From a virus, in IMG/VR virus record IMGVR_UViG_3300007509_000015, positions 1-42,860 of that record: 42,860 nucleotides of DNA; one strand, given 5' to 3'. Below are positions 34,112-39,944 of this stretch, piece by piece. Every line of letters begins with the position of its first letter. The first letter of the stretch is position 1. Both the position numbers and the translations under genes were made by a program. The notes below the pieces were generated by a model. It did no database searches, had not been told where the DNA came from, and saw only the letters and a list, made by a program, of their open reading frames with translations.

Positions 34112-34506
34112 TAATTTTCCTTAACTTTTGCAATATCACCTGAAATATCATCTGTCTTTTTTTGTATATCACCAACTACATCATCTATACTTTTTAATAG
34201 TTGTTCTTTTTCTTTATCAGATAATCCAAATTCTGATTCAGAGTTACTACCTTTTTGTTCAGCAGCAATTAATCTCTGAACTATTGTTGCTAATTTAACA
34301 AGTTGCTCATCATTTTTAACATTGATTTCCAAATATTCTTTTATCATTGGAACAATTTGTATTGCCATATCACCACTATTGATAAATGCGGCAAGCTCTT
34401 TCACCAATAATTCAAGTTGTGTTTTATTATGTTTAGCGTTGTCGTAAATATCCCTGAATAATGAAGATAGTGATTTACCCTCAAATAATTCGTAATCTTG
34501 ACTCAT
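34111..34506 (-). CDS. helical hypothetical protein at head of baseplate operon
   Basis: A 131-residue, almost entirely helical acidic protein (MSQDYELFEGKSLSSLFRDIYDNAKHNKTQLELLVKELAAFI), with a C-terminal coiled-coil-like stretch (LLKSIDDVVGDIQKKTDDISGDIAKVKEN). The start has AGGAAA nearby and is followed without gap by the spike-like gene. Similar small helical proteins accompany the spike gene in marine T4-like phages, as I recall. An assembly or hub-accessory role is suggested by position only. Confidence 0.6.
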   Translation of the reverse strand: MSQDYELFEGKSLSSLFRDIYDNAKHNKTQLELLVKELAAFINSGDMAIQIVPMIKEYLEINVKNDEQLVKLATIVQRLIAAEQKGSNSESEFGLSDKEKEQLLKSIDDVVGDIQKKTDDISGDIAKVKEN

Positions 34507-34551
34507 GTTGATTTCCTCATGTTGTATTAAAAATAGATATTATAACTCATA

Positions 34552-34559
34552 TATAAATA
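34552..34559 (+). promoter_or_regulatory. TATAAATA box in the divergent region
   Basis: An exact plus-strand TATAAATA, oriented toward the 73-residue plus-strand gene (ATG 163 nt downstream). Because TATAAATATA is nearly self-complementary, the minus strand here shows TATATTTATA, 46 nt before the baseplate operon start. Either or both directions may use it. Confidence 0.4.
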
Positions 34560-34575
34560 TAAAATAACCTAAAAA

Positions 34576-34604
34576 TTGACATTCTCTACTCTATATATAT
34601 CAAA
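34576..34604 (+). promoter_or_regulatory. possible sigma70-type promoter for the 73-residue gene
   Basis: A perfect TTGACA (34576-34581) is followed by a TATATATAT tract and TATCAA (34598-34603, 16-nt spacing, 4/6). The -35 is strong and the -10 weak. The RNA would carry a structured leader of about 115 nt. Confidence 0.35.
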
Positions 34605-34637
34605 ATAAGAAATAATGTATATATTATATTTATTTAT

Positions 34638-34687
34638 GTCGGGGGATTAACCGACAACAGAAAACGGAAGTTAAAAATCCCTTTTTT
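34638..34687 (+). promoter_or_regulatory. leader with two mutually exclusive hairpins, attenuator-like
   Basis: GTCGG (34638-34642) can pair with CCGAC (34651-34655). Alternatively GGGATT (34643-34648) can pair with AATCCC (34676-34681), extended by AAC/GTT across a bulge, and is followed directly by TTTTTT (34682-34687), an intrinsic-terminator layout. The two helices compete for the same bases. The structure ends 34 nt before the ATG of the 73-residue gene, so it could control read-through. Confidence 0.45.
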
Positions 34688-34721
34688 GTTAAATGATAAG
34701 AATAATAAACGGGAGAAAACA

Positions 34722-34943
34722 ATGAAGGAAGTCATATCATTAGTTAAAGGCTGGGTAGATGACATTGCTCATCTATTAATGTCTTTTGTCGCTATTGGTG
34801 CTGTTTCTGAAATAATATTCGGAACTGGTGTCTTTGGTGTAAATGTAATCGGTAACCTGACATCAATCATAAATAAATTTGGCGAATCCGGATTCGCTGG
34901 ATTAGTCGCTTTATTGGTGCTTGTGGGTTTATTCCGTAAATAG
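34722..34943 (+). CDS. small membrane protein, isolated plus-strand gene
   Basis: A 73-residue protein. I choose the ATG at 34722 with GGGAG 7 nt upstream; the frame is open further but lacks a better site. It has an N-terminal amphipathic helix (MKEVISLVKGWVDDI), one hydrophobic segment (AHLLMSFVAIGAVSEIIFGTGVFG), a polar loop (NLTSIINKFGESG) and a second span (FAGLVALLVLVGLF) ending in RK. The two-span topology and size are compatible with a holin or a small membrane regulator; no family is recognised with confidence. It is surrounded by opposite-strand genes, has its own leader, and is closed by a strong terminator 21 nt after the stop, so is expressed on its own, probably abundantly. Confidence 0.75.
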   Translation: MKEVISLVKGWVDDIAHLLMSFVAIGAVSEIIFGTGVFGVNVIGNLTSIINKFGESGFAGLVALLVLVGLFRK

Positions 34944-34964
34944 CTATTATCGGATAATGAAAAG

Positions 34965-34988
34965 GGGGTCGAAAGACCCCTTTTTTTT
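34965..34988 (+). terminator. intrinsic terminator of the plus-strand gene
   Basis: GGGGTC-GAAA-GACCCC (34965-34980), a 6-bp GC-rich stem closed by a stable GAAA tetraloop, followed by eight T. This is the strongest terminator in the window and directly follows the 73-residue gene. Confidence 0.9.
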
Positions 34989-35020
34989 GCTATATATTAT
35001 TTAGTTTATAGAGGGGCAAT

Positions 35021-35045
35021 AAAAAAGTGGACTTTCATCCACTTT
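35021..35045 (-). terminator. intrinsic terminator of the gp55 operon
   Basis: On the minus strand AAAGTGGA-TGAAAG-TCCACTTT forms an 8-bp stem with a 6-nt loop, followed by a T run (TTTTTTATT overall). It lies 60 nt past the sigma gene stop and faces the plus-strand terminator, insulating two converging transcripts. Confidence 0.8.
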
Positions 35046-35071
35046 CTTAATTTATGTTATGTGTATCGTAA

Positions 35072-35093
35072 TGTAACACCCCAAAATGTTACA
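35072..35093. repeat. inverted repeat TGTAACA / TGTTACA
   Basis: TGTAACA (35072-35078) and TGTTACA (35087-35093) form a perfect 7-bp inverted repeat with an 8-nt CCCCAAAA loop, between the sigma gene stop and its terminator. It might be an RNA 3'-end stabiliser or a protein-binding site. Confidence 0.5.
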
Positions 35094-35106
35094 GTGTATT
35101 GTTTTG

Positions 35107-35841
35107 TTACTCTAATAATGACCCAGTATTTGAAGTGTCTATTTGACCAAATTTCTGAAATTCTTTTAGTAAATGTGCATTACATTTCTTCATTATATTT
35201 ACAATTCTGGTAATATGTTGAGTTTTAGAACCTGTCATTTCTCTTACGAGAAGATAGAGTGCCTTTTTATTGAAATTCTCTATATTATCTCTACGGCGGA
35301 ATATTTCTAATACAGCATCTGCTACAAGAATATCCTTTTGTCGTTTAAAAATGTTAGTGAGGTTATTTTCCCAGTACATAAGCATTTCTTCTACATATGC
35401 TTTATTGAATTCGTTTATCTTTTCAACTTCATTTTTATTTTTAATATTGTCACCATAATCAAGAACTTCCAATTTATTATGAATTTTATAATTTTTATAA
35501 TTCTTATTATTATGAAGAATGAGATAATTTTTTGCAACAATACTAAAATAAGAAAATGCCTTTCCCTTCCCTTCTTTAAATTTATGCATATTCATTACAA
35601 GAAATGATACTACTTCATGTTTCACTTGTTCAGATGGAACATCAAAATAATAAAATTTAAAAGTGTGAATAACATTTTCTGCTAATTTATCAAATGGATA
35701 TGCTATATGATCATTATAAATTTTATTTTTTAATGCAGCATCATCTGTTTTATTATATCTAATAATAGCCTGTTCTGTGTCTTGATTAAAATAATAATTT
35801 TTAGGTTGTTTCTTTTTCTTCTTTTGTGTGGTCTTACTCAC
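35107..35841 (-). CDS. 55: late-transcription sigma factor, gp55-like
   Basis: A 244-residue protein (T4 gp55 is 185). A basic N-terminus (MSKTTQKKKKKQPKN) precedes a helical sigma-region-2-like core: YYFNQDTEQAIIRYNKTDD, FDKLAENVIHTFKFYYFD, EVVSFLVMNMHKFKEGKGKAFSYFSIVAKNYLI, where the Tyr/Phe-rich FSYFSIVAKNYL matches the promoter-melting segment of T4-type gp55. Such sigma factors direct host RNA polymerase to TATAAATA late promoters with the sliding clamp, and exact boxes occur in this window. It overlaps the upstream 86-residue gene by 8 nt and ends its operon before a strong terminator. Confidence 0.85.
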   Translation of the reverse strand: MSKTTQKKKKKQPKNYYFNQDTEQAIIRYNKTDDAALKNKIYNDHIAYPFDKLAENVIHTFKFYYFDVPSEQVKHEVVSFLVMNMHKFKEGKGKAFSYFSIVAKNYLILHNNKNYKNYKIHNKLEVLDYGDNIKNKNEVEKINEFNKAYVEEMLMYWENNLTNIFKRQKDILVADAVLEIFRRRDNIENFNKKALYLLVREMTGSKTQHITRIVNIMKKCNAHLLKEFQKFGQIDTSNTGSLLE

Positions 35842-36094
35842 TATCTATTTCTCCTGTCGTGAATGTATTAAGGTCTGTTATTATATCTTTTATTCCATCA
35901 AATATTGAACCTACTTCATCGTCTGCTTCAAAATGTCCGGTAGAATCTATTTGTTTTAATTCTGAATATACTGTATCTACTCTGGTAGTAAAATTTTCAA
36001 TCCAAGTTTCAAGTATTTCAGATTTTTTTGTTAAATTCCAAATTATATATCCCTCTATGAGAATAAATAATCCTAAAACTATTTCTATAATCAT
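35834..36094 (-). CDS. small N-terminally anchored membrane protein
   Basis: An 86-residue protein with one hydrophobic N-terminal span (MIIEIVLGLFILIEGYIIWNL) then a charged helix (TKKSEILETWIENFTTRVDTVYSELKQID) and an acidic tail. It overlaps the HD-domain gene by 4 nt (ATGA) and the sigma gene by 8 nt, so the three are translationally coupled. Association with gp55 in an operon suggests conserved context, but I cannot assign a role. Confidence 0.65.
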   Translation of the reverse strand: MIIEIVLGLFILIEGYIIWNLTKKSEILETWIENFTTRVDTVYSELKQIDSTGHFEADDEVGSIFDGIKDIITDLNTFTTGEIDSE

Positions 36095-36879
36095 GATTTG
36101 TCTCCAAATAATTCGTCAAATAAATCAGCATGTTTACTTTCCATAACTGGGTCTTTGTGTTCTTGTGGTTCTTTAGAAACACTTATATTTTTTATTTTTT
36201 CAACACTCTCACTTACCTTTTCACTAACTTTGCTCTCACCACGTTTCCATTCATCATATTCTACTAAAGATGCCATGTGGTCTGAAAAATGTAAAATAAA
36301 TGGTAGATGACTTTTCAATGAACGTTTGGCATCAAACACTTTCATATAATGTGTATTTGCTTCGTCATATAAACCATCTGCCAATTTAATTCCAAGAGTT
36401 TCATTCAAACTAACTTTCACTCCAAAGTGTTGCAATAACCAAAGGGCTCTATCTGGAACTCTCATATTTTGCATTTCCGTATTATGAGTATAAACTTCTC
36501 CAAGAGTTTTTCGTCTCCAATCATTAGTTTGTGGAACATAATACTCATCAGTTAAATCACCCACTTTACCTAAATCATGGTGAAGTGCCGCAAATACCAA
36601 TTCTTCATTAGTCCAAGTAATATCACCACCAAATTTTTCATATGTCTTTGACATTTCCTGTGCTGTTTCTACTACGTGAATTACATGATCTACATAACCA
36701 CCTACATAACAATTATGGTATTCTTCTTTACTAGAAGCTGGTGCCATAATCATTCTATCTTCAAGGTCGTGATACATTTTTAGAAGGTTTACTTTTCGCT
36801 CACCATCAAATGTATCTTCTATAATCTGTAGTAACCTATCCCAATTTTCTTGTAGTTGTGTTTCTGTTAATTGTTTCAT
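36091..36879 (-). CDS. HD-domain phosphohydrolase
   Basis: A 262-residue protein with the HD metal site in order: H65 (YVDHVIHVV), H101-D102 (AALHHDLGKVGD), and D200 (LHFSDHMAS). HD proteins hydrolyse nucleotides or nucleotide signals; the substrate here cannot be told from sequence. The C-terminal ~50 residues are a charged, disordered-like tail ending DLFDELFGD, which resembles short acidic clamp- or polymerase-binding tails (speculative). The leader AAGAGGTTACAA before its ATG is shared with the micro-ORF near 11790. It is coupled to the small membrane gene and gp55 downstream. Confidence 0.8.
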   Translation of the reverse strand: MKQLTETQLQENWDRLLQIIEDTFDGERKVNLLKMYHDLEDRMIMAPASSKEEYHNCYVGGYVDHVIHVVETAQEMSKTYEKFGGDITWTNEELVFAALHHDLGKVGDLTDEYYVPQTNDWRRKTLGEVYTHNTEMQNMRVPDRALWLLQHFGVKVSLNETLGIKLADGLYDEANTHYMKVFDAKRSLKSHLPFILHFSDHMASLVEYDEWKRGESKVSEKVSESVEKIKNISVSKEPQEHKDPVMESKHADLFDELFGDKS

Positions 36880-36919
36880 TTTGTAACCTCTTACTATTTT
36901 TTATAACTTTATCTGTCAT

Positions 36920-37423
36920 TTAATTCATCCAATTCATTTTATAAAGTTGAACTCCTGTAAATTTATATGGTTTAACATTCTTTGATTCTAAAATATCAAC
37001 TACATTAACCCATTTCTTATTCATTGTATCCCTAACTTGATATACACCGTCTTTATGATCTGTTCCACGGATTAAAATAAAATCACCATAATCAAATGGA
37101 CCACCCCATCTTTTTAACAAATTACGAGAAAGTGCTACAAACTTATATTCACTCGCCTTACTTATTCTAATACGAGTTCCATCTGCAGTAATGTCGGGTG
37201 TTTTATCCGTTTGTGGATATACAGGTTGATACATTGTTACATCAACTTCTATACCGTATTTATAAAACTCTTTTAATTCATCTTGTAATTCAAAATTCTT
37301 TTCTAATACTTTATCTATTTCACCAGAATAAAATAGTTTGTTTGATTCTAATACGTTAATAGAAAAAAATCCATTTACTAATACCACCAATATAACAAAT
37401 GCTATTGCGGTTGTTTTATTCAT
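36920..37423 (-). CDS. membrane-anchored 3D-domain (double-psi barrel-like) protein
   Basis: A 167-residue protein. Residues 1-~22 form a signal anchor (MNKTTAIAFVILVVLVNGFF) and residues ~25-55 a short helix. Residues ~58-160 resemble the 3D domain of MltA/YuiC-type proteins: EVDVTMYQP, D.TADGTRI, YKFVALSRNLL, and the Asp-rich end GVYQVRDTMNKKWVNVVDIL, which carries the conserved aspartates. These domains act in cell-wall remodelling. Periplasmic exposure is likely from the anchor. First gene after a sigma70-like promoter; could assist lysis or wall penetration. The catalytic role is inferred. Confidence 0.65.
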   Translation of the reverse strand: MNKTTAIAFVILVVLVNGFFSINVLESNKLFYSGEIDKVLEKNFELQDELKEFYKYGIEVDVTMYQPVYPQTDKTPDITADGTRIRISKASEYKFVALSRNLLKRWGGPFDYGDFILIRGTDHKDGVYQVRDTMNKKWVNVVDILESKNVKPYKFTGVQLYKMNWMN

Positions 37424-37449
37424 TAAATTCTCCCAATTTATTACACTTG

Positions 37450-37478
37450 ATCTTACGACATTTTTTAGTAAAAGTCAA
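37450..37478 (-). promoter_or_regulatory. sigma70-type promoter for the gp55 operon
   Basis: On the minus strand TTGACT (37473-37478), a 17-nt spacer and TAAGAT (37450-37455). The -35 matches 5/6 and the -10 4/6 at ideal spacing, located between the methyltransferase stop and the 3D-domain gene. It would give an early/middle transcript covering the 3D, HD, small membrane and gp55 genes to the terminator at 35021-35045. Confidence 0.5.
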
Positions 37479-38977
37479 GCTTTATTTTTATAGAAAACGA
37501 AAATGGGTTCATATTTCCTATAACTACCATCCACTTTTACACAATTTTTAACATTTTCCGGATTCAATCCAGTCATAGTAGTCATTAGCATTTTTAATTT
37601 GCCCTTGTATTCACCACCTAATGATTCTATAATGTCTATACTATCGTCTTCTAATGGATGATATTTATTTGACCCTATCTTTATACTTGCTATATTCCAT
37701 AATAAATATCTATCTTCTCTTAAACTATCAAATGCATTTGTCAAAGTAGGCTTAAGAAAATTATCTCTCCAATCTTCATAAGCTGGGTAAGCTCTGAATG
37801 ACTGCTCACTATCATCACTATATTGTTCTCGGTCAAAGTATGGTGGACTGGTGAAAACTAAATCAAGAGTTCCCTTATACGATTGAAACTCTGGATTGTT
37901 CCCAATTACTTCTGATCCGTCCTGAAAAATGTGGTGTGTGTTTTTATGTTCTTCCCAAAATGCATTGGTTTCTAATATTTCATTATTGAAGAAATCTGCT
38001 ACATATTCATAACGAGTAATGCCAAGTTCATCTATAAAATTATCTGTATTAGGGTCTGTTCCTATATAATGGATCTTCTTGTGTGATGACATTGCCCCAA
38101 GAATACGACCACCCCATCCACTTGATGGGTCATAAATGTTTAATGGTTCATCGTGGTCAATGTGGTCTGTATAATACTCATAAATCCACCTTGCTGTAAG
38201 TGCTGGGAAATTAACTGCTGGTTGGCCAAGTCCTAATCTAAATGCTTGAATGCCAGCTGGGAATATCTTTTGTCCTAACTCAAACTCTCTAATAAAATAT
38301 GTATATTTTTCATCATCAAGTTTATCAAAAGACGGTAAATTAGTAATATGACTTTCATCTATTAAATCAACATTAAACAATTCTATAATTTCTTTTGAAC
38401 TTAATGTTAAATGTATTGGATTCTTTTCTCTTAATTGTTGAACTATAAAAAAGTTTTTAGATTGGTTTTTCTGTATCCATCTTAATCCATCTGTTCCCTC
38501 AATACATTTAGACCAAGAATACATACTATCTCGTTTAAATGTTCTTCTAATTATTTTATGAAAACTATCTCTATATTTGTCTGTAAAATAATCATAGATA
38601 GAAGTGGCATTCTTTTTAGTCCCAATTTTAGTTTTCAACATAGTAGGAAAGAATTGATTAACTCCACTTGCGAATTTATTGTAATTTTGTATTACGTCAA
38701 ATTTACCGGTATCTTCATCTTTTGTTAGAAATTGTTTTTTACCGTGGTGTAATGGATAATCTCTTAATTTACGAAAGTTCTTTTTTATCGTATCAGTATT
38801 TTGGCCGATAGTTGGAGGCACTCCCATAATGTCCCATTCATATATTACGAACTCTCGTAATTCATCTATCCATTTTGTAGTTTGATCATCGTCTTTCCAT
38901 AAGAGCTCTTCAAAAGCTATATTAACCTCTGATTCTAATAGACGACTTCTTTCGTAGTAGTATTTTTTCATAACCAT
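37475..38977 (-). CDS. DNA methyltransferase (amino-MTase type)
   Basis: About 500 residues from the ATG at 38975-38977 (or MKKYYY six nt later). A longer open frame to 39037 exists, but those first residues are encoded by the tmRNA 3' end and are not real. Numbered from MKKYYY, the SAM-binding motif is IYDPSSGWGGRILGA near 279-293, followed by IGTDPN, and the catalytic motif is TSPPYF at 374-379. The order (SAM motif before the catalytic motif) fits gamma/beta-type N4/N6 amino-MTases. No restriction partner is near, so it may protect phage DNA or mark it. The 270-residue N-terminal part has no recognised domain and may read the target sequence. Confidence 0.85.
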   Translation of the reverse strand: MVMKKYYYERSRLLESEVNIAFEELLWKDDDQTTKWIDELREFVIYEWDIMGVPPTIGQNTDTIKKNFRKLRDYPLHHGKKQFLTKDEDTGKFDVIQNYNKFASGVNQFFPTMLKTKIGTKKNATSIYDYFTDKYRDSFHKIIRRTFKRDSMYSWSKCIEGTDGLRWIQKNQSKNFFIVQQLREKNPIHLTLSSKEIIELFNVDLIDESHITNLPSFDKLDDEKYTYFIREFELGQKIFPAGIQAFRLGLGQPAVNFPALTARWIYEYYTDHIDHDEPLNIYDPSSGWGGRILGAMSSHKKIHYIGTDPNTDNFIDELGITRYEYVADFFNNEILETNAFWEEHKNTHHIFQDGSEVIGNNPEFQSYKGTLDLVFTSPPYFDREQYSDDSEQSFRAYPAYEDWRDNFLKPTLTNAFDSLREDRYLLWNIASIKIGSNKYHPLEDDSIDIIESLGGEYKGKLKMLMTTMTGLNPENVKNCVKVDGSYRKYEPIFVFYKNKA

Positions 38978-38984
38978 TTTATAG

Positions 38985-39405
38985 TGGACCCGGGGAGAAT
39001 CGAACTCCCGTCCGGTATGTCTAAAACAACAAGTCATTTACAGCTTAGTCAATTTCCATTAGTAGTTATTGACAAACAACTATGTGGATTCCTTTTACAC
39101 AGAACATATCCTGTAACTGACAGATTTGTTTATTCTCTAATCTATGAACGAGTTACGTTTAACTTATTTTATGCTCGGGTGTTAAACAACCCAAGAACCT
39201 ACGCTGATGCGTATGTTGGTTGGTAATCTGAAGTAGGTTCAACGAAGTTGTCGAATCCCATTTCTGAATTAGCTAGATGCCAATCCACTACCAACCCGTC
39301 AAGCGAATTATCGCCATTTGAGTTTGTGAGTATTTTGTAACGAGACCTACTCAATCTCTGCTGCACTTTATTGTCAAATAACACCCGTCGAAACCAGTCG
39401 GGCCC
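38985..39405 (-). ncRNA. ssrA: tmRNA (ssrA), phage-encoded
   Basis: A 421-nt RNA with a tRNA-like end. The 5' GGGCCCG pairs with 3' CGGGTCC (7-bp acceptor, one G-U), followed by discriminator A with CCA not encoded (ACT). The T-arm is GGGAG-TTCGATT-CTCCC (38993-39009), abutting the acceptor exactly. The 5' side reads GACTGGTTTCGACGGG, the tmRNA hallmark. Long-range helix H2 can form: ACAATAAAGT (39365-39374) with ACTTGTTGT (39026-39034). A tag frame lies in between (39199-39273), its end inside a perfect TACGC-ATCA-GCGTA hairpin. tmRNA with SmpB rescues stalled ribosomes and tags products for proteolysis. It starts 5 nt after a small gene stop and ends 7 nt before the methyltransferase start, so is cut from a longer transcript. 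Confidence 0.92.
39199..39273 (-). other. tmRNA tag-peptide reading frame
   Basis: A resume codon GCT at 39271-39273 follows CATCTA. The frame encodes 24 residues beginning ANSEMG, containing an acidic middle (DNFVEPTSD), and ending YASA before TAG. Most bacterial tags are 8-15 residues and end in (A)LAA; the small/hydrophobic YASA end is still a plausible protease degron, and longer tags are known (for example in mycoplasmas). The exact resume codon is inferred. Confidence 0.7.
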
Positions 39406-39410
39406 TAATT

Positions 39411-39569
39411 TTACCATAAATCTTCTTCTTCTAAATCTTCATCTTTTCTGTATGCTTCGAGTGGATCATCATTTTCATATAATAAATCTTCAATCAATTC
39501 TTTAACTATTTCCCAATCCTTCTCTTCTATAGCATTTCGTAATATCTCTATTACCTTACCTATATCCAT
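39411..39569 (-). CDS. small acidic hypothetical protein
   Basis: A 52-residue protein, MDIGKVIEILRNAIEEKDWEIVKELIEDLLYE, then an acidic tail DEDLEEEDLW. AGGAG lies 6 nt before its ATG at 39567-39569. Two amphipathic helices with the pattern of a small helical-bundle adaptor. It ends 5 nt before the tmRNA 5' end, so the two share a transcript. No family recognised; the tight linkage to the tmRNA is notable. Confidence 0.7.
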   Translation of the reverse strand: MDIGKVIEILRNAIEEKDWEIVKELIEDLLYENDDPLEAYRKDEDLEEEDLW

Positions 39570-39620
39570 AAATATCTCCTGATTTGAGATAAATATAGTT
39601 TTTTTTATTTTTGTTGTTTT

Positions 39621-39938
39621 TTAAGCTCTATACTTTTTCTGTATTTCACCTAACCACTGGTTAAATGATAAATCTGAAAATGATGTTTTTTCTGTTCCAT
39701 CTGTATAACTATTATTTTGAGTAAAAGTTTTACTATAATCGAAATTACTTGACCTAACTAATACTAAAAATGTCCACAATCCAAGTGCTTGTAACCAAGT
39801 TATTTCTGGTAATCCAAATATAACTGGCATTAACCAATTCCACATTAACCAAAATGGTAAACTGACTATTGCACAGAATGTAAATACTCCACTAAAAATA
39901 ACAATAGATTCCATTAAATACGATATAATTTTATTCAT
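39621..39938 (-). CDS. small two-span membrane protein
   Basis: A 105-residue protein with two hydrophobic segments: IVIFSGVFTFCAIVSLPFWLMWNWLMPVIFGL and ITWLQALGLWTFLVLVRSS (in parts). They are joined by the LPEITWLQA turn, a pattern I have seen in small phage membrane proteins of aquatic myoviruses. The C-terminal ~40 residues are polar (NFDYSKTFTQNNSYTDG). Directly downstream of the IMPDH-like gene (6 nt). Function unknown. Confidence 0.7.
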   Translation of the reverse strand: MNKIISYLMESIVIFSGVFTFCAIVSLPFWLMWNWLMPVIFGLPEITWLQALGLWTFLVLVRSSNFDYSKTFTQNNSYTDGTEKTSFSDLSFNQWLGEIQKKYRA

Positions 39939-39944
39939 TTTTTC

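Noticed and set aside
38978-39037. N-terminal extension of the methyltransferase
   Set aside because: The extra residues are translated from the tmRNA T-arm and acceptor, so the longer start is not credible.
39199-39417. 72-residue ORF over the tmRNA region
   Set aside because: Its frame only includes the tmRNA tag by coincidence of the open frame; the RNA structure explains the region and the ORF overlaps the tmRNA 5' end.
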